From Nitrospirota bacterium (GTDB taxonomy: Bacteria > Nitrospirota > Thermodesulfovibrionia > Thermodesulfovibrionales > UBA6898), in contig JAKAIE010000028.1 in assembly GCA_021814475.1 (NCBI GenBank), positions 1 through 36,986 on the forward strand: DNA of 36,986 nt, in the 5' to 3' direction. The notes under the pieces are model-generated. The model saw only the letters and a program-made list of their open reading frames with translations, was not told where the DNA came from and searched no databases. A program made the translations under genes and the position numbers. This document shows, in pieces, positions 1-7,355 of this stretch (position 1 is the first letter of the stretch; every line of letters starts with the position of its first letter).

Positions 1-2
1 TC

Positions 3-119
3 AAGGAGTATCTAGAAAATCATAATCAGAATCCTCGGGTGTTTTCATGGACCGCACCTGCAGAAAAGATTCTGACCAAAATAGCTAAATGTAAAGAAGC
101 GTTGGAGACACTACACTAG
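3..119 (+). mobile_element. IS630-type transposase, C-terminal remnant (left edge)
   Basis: An open frame runs in from the window edge and stops at TAG 117-119, giving 38 residues that begin KEYLENHNQNP and end CKEALETLH. This matches the C-terminal tail I know from IS630-family transposases, whose catalytic DDE part would lie outside the window. The identical 119 bases occur in reverse complement at 36862-36980, so at least two copies exist. Sequence identity ends exactly at the TAG on both sides, placing the IS end there. IS630 elements duplicate a TA target, often within CTAG; that fits CTAG at the junction. Only the end is present, so activity cannot be judged. Confidence 0.8.
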
Positions 120-167
120 GATTGCACTGACACATCTGTCCACTTTGCATCGGAACAGGCGGCAGGA

Positions 168-1592
168 ATGGATTGGAATCTGCATTTCCAAGCTTTTTTA
201 TCTTATTCGGCTTGTAACATTCTGGGTATCGTCAGCATCACTCTCAGGCCCTTTATGCGGTTTGCCGGGGATTTCAGGGAGATGAGCAGCAAATATTCCG
301 GGCTGGACCTCAACGGTAAAGAAGGAGACGAGGTGTCCCGCGTGCATGCCAATGTCACGGAGGTCATCCGGCACTTCAGCACTATGGTCAACGACATCAT
401 GATCTCCTCGAGCAAATTTCTTCCGATCATCGACCTGCTGAAAGAGGTCGTCGAAAAGACGGCTCATGGGGCGGGCAGGCAGTCCGGGCAGGCCGCCCAG
501 ATCGCGACCGCGGCGGAAGAGATGAGCCAGACGATAAACGACATAGCCAGGAACGCCTCGAGCGCGGCCGAGACCTCTGCGGGCGCGCTGGATATCGCAG
601 CCGCGGGCAAGCAGATCACGGACGGTGCGGTGCAGGGCGTCAGGGAGGTGCATCAGTCAGCGGTTGAACTCTCCCGGATGATGGAGGACCTCAATTCGCG
701 CGTCGGGGAGATCGGCGACATCGTTACAGTGATAAAGGATATCGCGGACCAGACGAATCTGCTGGCCCTCAATGCGGCGATAGAGGCTGCGCGGGCGGGC
801 GAGCAGGGGAGGGGGTTCTCTGTCGTCGCCGATGAGGTCAGGAAACTGGCCGAACGGACGATCAGGGCCACGGACGAGATATCTGCGAAGATCCAGGTAG
901 TTCAGCAGGGGTCGGCCCGGACCGCGGGCTCGATGGCCGAGGCCACGGAGAAATCAACGAAGACTGCGCAACATATCGGCAGTGTGGGTGACGCGCTTCA
1001 TTCCATCCTGAGTGAAGTGGACAAGGCGAAGGACGAGATCACCAAGATCGCCACTGCTGTCGAGGAGCAGTCGGCAACGACCGGGGAGGTAGCCCGGAAC
1101 ATCGAGGCCACATCGGCCATAGCCCATGAAATAGAAGAGATGTCCGGCAGGGCTCTCAGTGAGGTGCTGAGACTGACCGATGTCGCCGAAGAACTGAGGG
1201 CGATTACCGGAGGAGTCAAGACAAAAGGGAGCGCCGTTGTCATGCTGGAGCTGGCGAAGAGCGACCACAGGAACTTTGTGGGGAAGATAGGTTCATGCGT
1301 CAGGGGGGAGGCCGCGATCGATCCTGCATCGCTGCCGGACCATCATTCCTGCCGCTTCGGAAAGTGGTACGGAAACGGGGGGATGCAGCTCTGCGGGACG
1401 ATGTCCAGTTTCAAGGCCATCGACCCGCCTCACGAACGCATACACCAGGTTGCACGTCAGGCGGTTGAGGCAGCCTCTTCCGGAAACAGGACCCGGGCAG
1501 AAGAGTTGTTCAATGAGGTAGAGCGGTTGTCTGTCCGGATCACCGAGGAGATCGACAGGGCAAAGATCGAGTGTCTTGAGACGCAGGCCTGA
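168..1592 (+). CDS. Methyl-accepting chemotaxis protein with C-terminal CZB zinc domain
   Basis: Chemoreceptor that would signal to CheA/CheW. A single hydrophobic segment lies at residues about 8-27, followed by a HAMP-like stretch, then the signalling coiled coil with the hairpin tip [18 protein letters not shown] at about 196-213. The C-terminus (about 355-470) is a chemoreceptor zinc-binding (CZB) domain: a conserved DHRNF His, the [10 protein letters not shown] motif and PPHERIH provide the usual His/Cys ligands. CZB domains are known to sense zinc or oxidants such as HOCl. The ATG at 168 has only a weak AGGA ahead of it, and the frame is open upstream to the IS stop at 117-119. A receptor normally has a sensor domain before HAMP, so the original 5' part may have been removed by the IS. 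Function of the remaining protein is uncertain. Confidence 0.85.
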   Translation: MDWNLHFQAFLSYSACNILGIVSITLRPFMRFAGDFREMSSKYSGLDLNGKEGDEVSRVHANVTEVIRHFSTMVNDIMISSSKFLPIIDLLKEVVEKTAHGAGRQSGQAAQIATAAEEMSQTINDIARNASSAAETSAGALDIAAAGKQITDGAVQGVREVHQSAVELSRMMEDLNSRVGEIGDIVTVIKDIADQTNLLALNAAIEAARAGEQGRGFSVVADEVRKLAERTIRATDEISAKIQVVQQGSARTAGSMAEATEKSTKTAQHIGSVGDALHSILSEVDKAKDEITKIATAVEEQSATTGEVARNIEATSAIAHEIEEMSGRALSEVLRLTDVAEELRAITGGVKTKGSAVVMLELAKSDHRNFVGKIGSCVRGEAAIDPASLPDHHSCRFGKWYGNGGMQLCGTMSSFKAIDPPHERIHQVARQAVEAASSGNRTRAEELFNEVERLSVRITEEIDRAKIECLETQA

Positions 1593-1613
1593 GCTGTTTT
1601 GGCCGGGTCTGTC

Positions 1614-1677
1614 ATTCCCGCGCGGGCGGGAATCCTGTGTCTTCAGGGCCGGATGCCCGACTACTAACATCGGGCAT
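1614..1677. repeat. Two adjacent palindromes, REP-like
   Basis: ATTCCCGC at 1614-1621 pairs with GCGGGAAT at 1626-1633, and ATGCCCGA at 1653-1660 pairs with TCGGGCAT at 1670-1677. There is no U-tract after either on the plus strand. They sit between the convergent chemoreceptor and hicA genes. The first resembles the extragenic palindromes common in many GC-rich bacterial genomes. They may act as a weak bidirectional terminator or be dispersed repeats; counting copies in the whole genome would decide. Confidence 0.5.
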
Positions 1678-1694
1678 GACGGAAATAAGGCGTT

Positions 1695-1916
1695 CTACAA
1701 TGCGTTGTATTCGTCAGCAGTAAGCCCTGCCTGTGATATCAGCTTTCGCAGTATACCGGGACCGAGTTCATCATGCTGAGGGACGGATAATGTCCACTGA
1801 TAACCAGGTTTTGTCATCATCACGTGAGAACCCTTTTGCCTGACGGCTGTCCAGCCGGCCTTCTGAAACTTGCGGACAGCCTCGCGGCCTGAGCAGAGCT
1901 TTGGACTTCCTGCCAT
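1695..1916 (-). CDS. hicA: HicA-type mRNA interferase toxin
   Basis: A 73-residue protein with the dsRBD-like HicA fold. The catalytic histidine sits in the typical QKGSHVMM context at about residues 28-34, followed by the conserved PxHxE-like SVPQHDELGPGILRKLI segment. HicA toxins cleave mRNA and block translation until bound by HicB. The start codon overlaps the hicB stop (ATGA at 1914-1918), so the two genes are translationally coupled with the antitoxin first. The protein looks complete, with the C-terminal LTADEYNAL typical of the family. Confidence 0.9.
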   Translation of the reverse strand: MAGSPKLCSGREAVRKFQKAGWTAVRQKGSHVMMTKPGYQWTLSVPQHDELGPGILRKLISQAGLTADEYNAL

Positions 1917-2116
1917 CAGACAGCAACTTCAACGAGCCTGGATGGGTCTATAGGATGCTTGGCTTCCATTACCTCAAGCCAGCCTTCGATCGCCTCCTTA
2001 ATGTTGGCAACTGCCTCTTCAGGAGTCTTGCCCTGGGAGAGACAGCCGGGAAGGGCAGGTACTTCTGCGACAAAATAACCGGCTTCGTCCTGATCAATGA
2101 TCACATGCAATTTCAT
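1916..2116 (-). CDS. hicB: HicB-type antitoxin, minimal form
   Basis: A 66-residue protein with the HicB partial RNase H-like fold: MKLHVIIDQDEAGYFVAEVP, then PALPGCLSQGKTPEEA. This half binds and neutralises HicA. Many HicB proteins carry an additional C-terminal ribbon-helix-helix or HTH DNA-binding domain; none fits in this short protein, so its ability to autorepress directly is doubtful. A strong ribosome site (GAGGAGG) lies just upstream of the start. Overlap with hicA supports a bicistronic toxin-antitoxin unit. Confidence 0.88.
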   Translation of the reverse strand: MKLHVIIDQDEAGYFVAEVPALPGCLSQGKTPEEAVANIKEAIEGWLEVMEAKHPIDPSRLVEVAV

Positions 2117-2147
2117 GTTTCCTCCTCAATGGAGATCTTGTCTTAAG

Positions 2148-2175
2148 CATATAGGAAAGCATTTATGGAATGCAA
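2148..2175 (-). promoter_or_regulatory. Candidate sigma-70 promoter of hicBA with overlapping palindrome
   Basis: On the minus strand TTGCAT (complement of 2170-2175) and TATATG (complement of 2148-2153) are separated by 16 bases, about 30 bases ahead of the hicB start. The palindrome GCATTTATGGAATGC at 2159-2173 lies across the spacer and -35 and would be a natural operator. Both calls rest on pattern only. Confidence 0.4.
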
Positions 2176-2206
2176 TCTGCGGCTTCAGGCGGGGAGTACG
2201 GTAAGC

Positions 2207-2253
2207 AGGCTATTGTCAGCGGGGCTTAATCCTTCGGTCAGAATCAATAGCCT
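2207..2253. repeat. 9-bp inverted repeat between hicBA and vapBC
   Basis: AGGCTATTG at 2207-2215 is the exact reverse complement of CAATAGCCT at 2245-2253, with a 29-base spacer. It lies in the divergent region between two toxin-antitoxin operons and ahead of vapB. It could be a regulatory site or a remnant of an inserted element; there is no further evidence. Confidence 0.3.
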
Positions 2254-2291
2254 AACAGGCTGCTGAAAGCTTCATAACAAAAGGGATAAAG

Positions 2292-2336
2292 ATATCGATC
2301 ATGGTATACTACTACCAGATCTATATCGATGGAGGT
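2292..2336 (+). promoter_or_regulatory. vapBC upstream region: direct repeat and ribosome site
   Basis: ATATCGAT occurs at 2292-2299 and again at 2323-2330, on either side of a TATACT-containing stretch at 2303-2311. GGAGGT at 2331-2336 is the ribosome site, five bases ahead of the vapB ATG. Repeated half-sites flanking a promoter are typical for VapBC autoregulation, but the operator assignment is inference. Confidence 0.4.
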
Positions 2337-2341
2337 ATTGT

Positions 2342-2545
2342 ATGAAAGCAACTATTTCTCCTAAATACCAGGTAGTGATACCGCGCGAACTCCGGGAAGC
2401 GATGCATCTCAAACCCGGTGAAAAAGTTGAGTTTCTTCAGTATGAGAACAGGATCGAGATAATTCCTGTAAGAGACATAAAAAAAATGAGAGGGTATCTC
2501 AAGGGTATAGATACAACGGTTACAAGGGAAAAGGACAGGGTATGA
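2342..2545 (+). CDS. vapB: AbrB/MazE-type (SpoVT-AbrB) antitoxin, VapB-like
   Basis: A 67-residue protein whose first 45 residues form a swapped-hairpin AbrB domain: KATISPKYQVVIPRELREA then LKPGEKVEF. Such domains bind DNA as dimers and repress their own operon, while the C-terminal tail wraps the toxin. The start has a perfectly placed GGAGGT. The stop overlaps the start of the PIN toxin by four bases (ATGA at 2542-2545), the standard arrangement for VapBC operons. Confidence 0.88.
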   Translation: MKATISPKYQVVIPRELREAMHLKPGEKVEFLQYENRIEIIPVRDIKKMRGYLKGIDTTVTREKDRV

Positions 2546-2916
2546 ACCTCGTAGATTCCTGTGGATGGCTTGAATATCTTGCAGATGGTCCGAACGCCGG
2601 CTTTTTTGCAGGGCCACTCGAAGATCAGGAGAAACTACTTGTACCAACCATATGCATTACCGAAGTATTCAAATGTGTATTGCGGCAGCGGGGAGAAGAT
2701 GCTGCACTACATGCAGCGGCTATCATGCAGCAGGGGAATGTCGTCGATCTGGATAGCGTTTTAGCCATTGAAGCCGCCAGACTGGGACATAAACATAGCA
2801 TCCCTCTTGCCGACGGCATTATTCTGGCAACTGCCTATACGCATAAAGCCATAATATGGACGCAGGATGCCGATTTTAAAGGATTAGGGGACGTTAAGTA
2901 TAAGGGAAAACACTGA
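2542..2916 (+). CDS. vapC: PIN-domain ribonuclease toxin, VapC-like
   Basis: A 124-residue PIN protein with the four acidic positions expected for Mg2+-dependent RNase activity: Asp5 in NLVDSCGWLE, the Glu in ITEVFK at about 41, Asp in LADGIILATA near 93 and Asp in WTQDADF near 113. VapC toxins typically cut tRNA or rRNA. It follows its antitoxin with a four-base overlap. The protein appears complete and intact. It converges with the comDE-ended operon at 3014, with no clear terminator between them. Confidence 0.9.
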   Translation: MNLVDSCGWLEYLADGPNAGFFAGPLEDQEKLLVPTICITEVFKCVLRQRGEDAALHAAAIMQQGNVVDLDSVLAIEAARLGHKHSIPLADGIILATAYTHKAIIWTQDADFKGLGDVKYKGKH

Positions 2917-3013
2917 CTTCCCGAGAAATCTTTTGGCATGCAAGAAGGTGATGCAATATAACGCCTGATCCGTACAGAGGCTGCGGCAGGGAAAGGAGGC
3001 CTTCTGATACTTT

Positions 3014-4150
3014 CTACCTCCCGGACAGAAACCTCATCACCTGCTCCTTAATCGCGATATGCCCAAGTGGTATATTAGGCGAATCGCTGTTGCCCGGGAC
3101 AGCCAGTGCATGAATGAATCTCGGACCTTTTTCTCCGCCCTTCATCGCTGCCCGAAGGTCCTTTGCAGTGGCGACCTTTACAGTATTGCTGATGCCGAAC
3201 CCGCGTGCAAGGTTTTCAAGGTCAATGCATCCGTCCGTCAGTGTCGGCTGGTTTCCCGTTGATCCGTAGGCGCTGTTGTCGATCCCTACGATCGTGAGGT
3301 TCCGGGGAGAGGAGCAGGCTATAGTGGCAAGCGTGCCGGGGTTCATCAGGATGCTCCCGTCGCCGTCGATCACGACAACCTCCTTTCCCGTGCAGAGGCT
3401 TATGCCGAGCCCGATCGGGGTCACCATACCCATACTGCCGAGCATATAAAAATTGGAGGGCTGATGCCGTGCCGCATACAGTTCTTTAGAGGGTATCCCG
3501 AGGTTGCAGACGACTGCCTTCGAGGCGAGATGCGGCGCGATCGATCTAATAATATCCATTCTGGTGAGGCGGGGGCGGATCCTTTTCTGTACAGTGGCAC
3601 GGGGTATCTCTGACGTCTGACGCCTGACAGCGGCCTTTTCACTCAGGGTTCCCGCCTCGGACCCCTCCCAGGTCGAGGGACTCAGCAGGAAGGCATGAAC
3701 CCTGTTCTGTGCATAGAGGTCCCCGAGTTTTTTTCGTACCTTTCCGAAATCCCTGTGTGACGATACGGGAGTGAAGGGAATCCCGGCCCCCCGCAGGATC
3801 CCGGGAAGCCGTTGGCCCATCGGAAGCTGCGCGGCGATCCTTTCCTTGTAGATCCCCCTCTGGCTCACAAAGAGGGCGAGGGGCAGTTCGTAGAACTGTG
3901 TGAGGGAGAGCAGGGCGTTCAGCATGTTGCCGATGCCGGAACTCTGGACAAACATTGCGGGTCTGCGGCCTGCGAGGGCTGCTCCGGCGCAAATCCCGAC
4001 ACCTTCTTCTTCCCTTGTCAGGGGGAGATGCTGAAAACTGCTGCCGATCATTTCGAGCAGTACCTTAATCTTCTCACAAGGGAGCGAGGCGGTGAAGCCT
4101 ACGCCTGCTGTTTTCAGAATGCTGATCAGCTCCGCTTCAGGATTGAACAT
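3014..4150 (-). CDS. comDE: Fused sulfopyruvate decarboxylase (ComD-ComE), TPP-dependent
   Basis: Predicted to decarboxylate 3-sulfopyruvate to sulfoacetaldehyde, a step of coenzyme M biosynthesis. Residues 1-165 match the ComD (alpha) half, with TREEEGVGICAGA at 45-57 holding the catalytic Glu, then QSSGIGNMLNAL and SQRGIYKERIAAQLPMGQ. Residues 190-378 match the ComE (beta) half: GSMGMVTPIGLG, the TPP/Mg2+ motif GDGSILMN at 263-270 and the DNSAYGSTGNQPT segment. Fused single-chain forms are known in Methanosarcinales. The related phosphonopyruvate decarboxylase usually has a WRG...DEPQH segment, absent here, which favours sulfopyruvate. The start overlaps the cysteate synthase gene by 25 bases and has a GAGGAG ribosome site. 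It is the last gene of the four-gene operon. Substrate is inferred from motifs and neighbour. Confidence 0.85.
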   Translation of the reverse strand: MFNPEAELISILKTAGVGFTASLPCEKIKVLLEMIGSSFQHLPLTREEEGVGICAGAALAGRRPAMFVQSSGIGNMLNALLSLTQFYELPLALFVSQRGIYKERIAAQLPMGQRLPGILRGAGIPFTPVSSHRDFGKVRKKLGDLYAQNRVHAFLLSPSTWEGSEAGTLSEKAAVRRQTSEIPRATVQKRIRPRLTRMDIIRSIAPHLASKAVVCNLGIPSKELYAARHQPSNFYMLGSMGMVTPIGLGISLCTGKEVVVIDGDGSILMNPGTLATIACSSPRNLTIVGIDNSAYGSTGNQPTLTDGCIDLENLARGFGISNTVKVATAKDLRAAMKGGEKGPRFIHALAVPGNSDSPNIPLGHIAIKEQVMRFLSGR

Positions 4151-5382
4151 AGTTTCTCCTCTATCTCCCTGTCCGGGGTGGTTTTGGATATCACGACCGG
4201 CTCTACGTCATGGGTCTTCCGTTCCTGCCCGAGTCTCTCTTCGCCGCCCCCGGTTATGTTCAGGAGGATGACTCCGTCCCTGTCTATTGTACCGGCCGCA
4301 ACAGCCTGTCGCAACGCACCGGTCGCAACCCCTGCAGCAGGGACGATATCGATCCCTTCGGTCTCCTCGAAAAGTTCCATCGCCGCGTAGACCTCCTCGT
4401 TGACCACTCCATACATCTGACCGCCGCACGCGGTCATCGCATCGAAGACGCCGCCCTGCATCGAATACGCAGGGTAGCGGGTCGACAGGACGCGTGTCGT
4501 GATCTCCCCGATCAATTCAGGCCTCAGGTCCTCTGCCAGAAGTTGCCTGCTCTTCCTGTCCCAGGCCTTTACCATGGGGGCAAAGGGGAGGTTCTGCGCC
4601 AGATGAAGTGTCGGGAGCCTTGTTCCGTATCTGCCGTCGCTTATCAGCCTTTCGGACATCTCCCAGACGCCGATCGCACCTGTGCCGCTTCCGACCGCCT
4701 GGAAGTAATGATCGGGGAGATTGCCGATTTTTGACACCGCCTCCAGGATCGTGATCCCGAGGCCGTCACGCTTTGCGATATTCTTCACGCCCCCTTCGAA
4801 CGGGAAACCGAATATGCCGGCTATCCGTCGCGCCACGTCAATGGAATCCGAGTAGTCACCGTCCGCAACCGCGACGGTCGGCACCAGAGAGGAGCTTTCA
4901 AGGTACCACATCTCCTGGAGACACATCTTCGGCACCACAATCACGACAGGGAATCCCGAGACGACCGACAGATGTGCGAAGGCCCGGGCGGTGTTTCCGG
5001 CAGAGGCGACGACCAGTCCCGTCACTTCGTTTTCGATCGCATTCTGCAGTACGACCGCGGCCTCGAACTCCTTGAAGGTGCAGGTGGCGATATGTCCTCC
5101 CCTCTCGGGCCAGTAGCCGTTGAAGGAGATAAACAGATTAGAGAGCCCCAGGCGCGGCCCGAGACCTTCCGACCGGTAGACGACGGTACCAGCCTGAGCA
5201 AAAGAGGCAGAATGCACCGGAAGCCAGTTGAACCTCCAGATGCCCTCTCCTCCGTCGTCCCGCATAAGCTGGTCCTTATACACGGTCACCAGCAGCGAAT
5301 CCAGGCAGTGTTCGCAGAATGCGCAGTATACTTCCTTCAGCTCTTTGCCGCATTTCCTGCACCGTATGGTAAAGTGGCTCAT
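4126..5382 (-). CDS. Cysteate synthase (threonine synthase-like, PLP-dependent)
   Basis: Predicted to make L-cysteate from O-phosphoserine and sulfite, the entry step of the Methanosarcina-type coenzyme M route. The 418-residue protein has an N-terminal zinc-ribbon-like stretch (Cys8, Cys11, Cys20, Cys23, Cys26), then the GYWPERG segment that I associate with cysteate synthases rather than true threonine synthases. The PLP lysine is Lys104 in TCTFKEFEA, and the phosphate-binding loop is ASAGNTARAFA at 126-136. It overlaps the HdrD-like gene by four bases (ATGA) upstream and comDE downstream. An aspartate aminotransferase-type enzyme, needed to convert cysteate to sulfopyruvate, is not in the window but is usually a housekeeping enzyme. 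The alternative, a divergent threonine synthase, is made unlikely by the comDE partner. Confidence 0.82.
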   Translation of the reverse strand: MSHFTIRCRKCGKELKEVYCAFCEHCLDSLLVTVYKDQLMRDDGGEGIWRFNWLPVHSASFAQAGTVVYRSEGLGPRLGLSNLFISFNGYWPERGGHIATCTFKEFEAAVVLQNAIENEVTGLVVASAGNTARAFAHLSVVSGFPVVIVVPKMCLQEMWYLESSSLVPTVAVADGDYSDSIDVARRIAGIFGFPFEGGVKNIAKRDGLGITILEAVSKIGNLPDHYFQAVGSGTGAIGVWEMSERLISDGRYGTRLPTLHLAQNLPFAPMVKAWDRKSRQLLAEDLRPELIGEITTRVLSTRYPAYSMQGGVFDAMTACGGQMYGVVNEEVYAAMELFEETEGIDIVPAAGVATGALRQAVAAGTIDRDGVILLNITGGGEERLGQERKTHDVEPVVISKTTPDREIEEKLCSILKRS

Positions 5383-6647
5383 TTCTTCTCCCTTTCGACG
5401 AACTCTGAAAAAAGCTCCATAATATCGACGATCGTAATTTTTTTGTCGTGGTCTATCATCGCCTCGTTCACCTTGCCGTAACAGGCAGGGCAGCTCAGGA
5501 CGAGCCTGTCCGCCTTCTTCGCAACAGCTTCGTCTATGGCAAGCCGGCCCATGGCGATCGCGTTGTCATGGAAGACCTTTCTGACCGCGCCTCCAGCACC
5601 GCAGCAGCGGGACTCGAGGCCATGACGGTCGAACTCGATCAGTTCCACTCCGGGAATGTTCCTCAGCACCTCTCTGGGTTCCTCTATGATCCCTACCCCC
5701 CTGCTGAGATAGCAGGGGTCGTGGTAGATGAGGCGTTCCCTGAGTTCCTTTTTGACGAAGATCTTCTTCTCCCTGAGGGCATCGGAGACGAACTGGGTGA
5801 TATGCCGGACCCTGAAGGGCAGTTCTCCCCCGTAAAATACGGGCCAATCCCTGGCCATCATATTTACGCAGCAGGGACAGGAGCAGACGAGTGTCTTCAC
5901 CCCTCTGGCCACATATGCCGCGACGAGTCTTTTTATAATTTCTTCAAGCATCCCGTGCTGGCCGGACACAAAGAGAGGAAAGCCGCAGCAGACCTCCTCT
6001 TCCTCCGGCAGCATTGTAAAGGGTTGGCCGATCGTGCCGAGGACGAGGACATCTCCCCTCACCATCGGCTGAGCACCATAGGCCCCGGAGCAGCCTGCGT
6101 AATAGGCTATGGGGGAGCTGTCAGCGACCTCCACCTCAGGAAACCACGGCCTGTAACGGTCTTCCTGCGGGAAGTTATAGGGATTTCCTGTCTTCCTTAT
6201 CGCCCCCGCCATGCCGGTCAGGATCTCGTTGTCCACAAACCCCCTGCGGACCATCTCCCTCCGGAGGAACGGCCAGAGCCTCTGGGTGTATATACCGACC
6301 GTGCAGTGCTGACCACAGGCCCCGCAGGTGGTACATTCGAAGACAGCCCTGGTAAAATCCTCGAGCATCTTTCTGTCAGCCTCACTGTTTCTGAGGAACT
6401 TCGCCTTGAGGCCGTCGGTTGCTTTAATGAATTCGCGGAACATCCGTATCTTCTCCGGCGGCGAAACGGCAGGGTTGCCGGTCACCTCCTGAACAGGGCA
6501 GACCTTCAGGCATTCCCTGCACTGGGAGCAGGCATCCAGCTCGATCAGCTGCATCGGAGAAAGCCCCCCGGCGAATGACCCGCCGCAGAGGCGTGGACTG
6601 CTGTCAGGATTGACCGGCACGGGATCCTTCCCTTCCTTCTCAGTCAT
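5379..6647 (-). CDS. HdrD-like iron-sulfur protein (two 4Fe-4S, two CCG domains)
   Basis: Resembles the catalytic subunit of membrane-bound heterodisulfide reductase, which reduces or forms CoM-S-S-CoB. Two ferredoxin-type motifs bind [4Fe-4S] clusters (Cys40/43/46/50 and Cys105/108/111/115). Two CCG domains follow: Cys186, Cys220-221 with the CSCPCC motif at 255-260, and Cys312, Cys348-349, Cys386/389. In HdrD/HdrB the CCG cysteines bind noncubane clusters that carry out disulfide chemistry. Related CCG proteins (DsrK, TmcB, GlpC, LutA) act on other substrates, so the fold alone does not prove heterodisulfide. Its start overlaps the cytochrome b gene by eight bases and its stop overlaps cysteate synthase. 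Being in one operon with coenzyme M synthesis genes is the main argument for a CoM-type substrate. Confidence 0.8.
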   Translation of the reverse strand: MTEKEGKDPVPVNPDSSPRLCGGSFAGGLSPMQLIELDACSQCRECLKVCPVQEVTGNPAVSPPEKIRMFREFIKATDGLKAKFLRNSEADRKMLEDFTRAVFECTTCGACGQHCTVGIYTQRLWPFLRREMVRRGFVDNEILTGMAGAIRKTGNPYNFPQEDRYRPWFPEVEVADSSPIAYYAGCSGAYGAQPMVRGDVLVLGTIGQPFTMLPEEEEVCCGFPLFVSGQHGMLEEIIKRLVAAYVARGVKTLVCSCPCCVNMMARDWPVFYGGELPFRVRHITQFVSDALREKKIFVKKELRERLIYHDPCYLSRGVGIIEEPREVLRNIPGVELIEFDRHGLESRCCGAGGAVRKVFHDNAIAMGRLAIDEAVAKKADRLVLSCPACYGKVNEAMIDHDKKITIVDIMELFSEFVEREKK

Positions 6648-7329
6648 TGCGCATCAACCTCCTGAGGGTGTCTTCCCGTCTCCTGGCCTCCATGGTCGTA
6701 AGGGGCGCGGAAAAGACATGCGAAGGCAGTAACAGGACCAGGATGAGCACGAGAGCGAAGTGGAGAATAAAGAGGTAACTGTCCCGGAAGGCGGTCGGAT
6801 GAAAAGTGAGCAGCCCCATGGTAAACAACTTGACTGCGATGAGGTCGGTCCTGAACAGCGTCCTCATCATGAGACCGGTGGCCCCTATGCAGAGTGTGAG
6901 CCCGAGGATCACGTAGTTGTGCCATGACAGATACCTGTTCCCCCTCGGAACTATGCGCAGGGCCAGCAGCCAGAGGACCGAGGCAGGAAGGAGATATCCC
7001 GCGATGACGCCGCAGGTCTGCAAGTCCTGTACGCAGGCGGGAACCGGATCTGAAAAGTACCTCACGTGCCTGAGAAGTACGAATAAAAACGACAGGTGGA
7101 ATATAAGAGAGCCGAACCAGAGAGGTCCGTTCGCCACGAAGACCCTGCGGAGCGTGACGATATCGATCGCCATCAACACGCGGGTCACGAGGGGCGGTCG
7201 CAGCCGGCCCGAAGGGTAGGGCTGCATCAGCGCATGGGAAGTCCGCATCCACAACAGGAAGTGCCAGGAGAGTCTCACGAAAAAAGCGGCGTAGACCGCA
7301 TACGCTGTAACCGCCAGGGTCAGTGACAT
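6640..7329 (-). CDS. HdrE/NarI/DsrM-like membrane cytochrome b subunit
   Basis: A 229-residue integral membrane protein with about five to six hydrophobic helices (near residues 3-27, 68-88, 105-125, 138-158, 165-180, 188-206). Histidines in membrane segments (FHLSF and LLRHVRYF near 77-90, WHNYV near 137, ILHFAL near 190) are candidates for haem b ligands. This family passes electrons between the quinone pool and a CCG-domain partner, as HdrE does for HdrD. The downstream HdrD-like gene overlaps it, so the two most likely form one membrane complex. It lies 26 bases after the chemoreceptor gene. The cytosolic tail is short and basic. Confidence 0.8.
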   Translation of the reverse strand: MSLTLAVTAYAVYAAFFVRLSWHFLLWMRTSHALMQPYPSGRLRPPLVTRVLMAIDIVTLRRVFVANGPLWFGSLIFHLSFLFVLLRHVRYFSDPVPACVQDLQTCGVIAGYLLPASVLWLLALRIVPRGNRYLSWHNYVILGLTLCIGATGLMMRTLFRTDLIAVKLFTMGLLTFHPTAFRDSYLFILHFALVLILVLLLPSHVFSAPLTTMEARRREDTLRRLMRND

Positions 7330-7355
7330 TTTTCAGGCAGTCTCCGTGTGCAGGT

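Noticed and set aside
3014..5382. Threonine synthase plus phosphonopyruvate decarboxylase (phosphonate biosynthesis)
   Set aside because: No PEP mutase gene is nearby, the decarboxylase lacks the WRG...DEPQH segment, and the synthase has the GYWPE region of cysteate synthases.
5379..7329. DsrMK of the dissimilatory sulfite reduction complex
   Set aside because: No other dsr genes are present, the order and pairing are with coenzyme M genes, and both proteins are shorter than usual DsrM/DsrK; kept only as an alternative.
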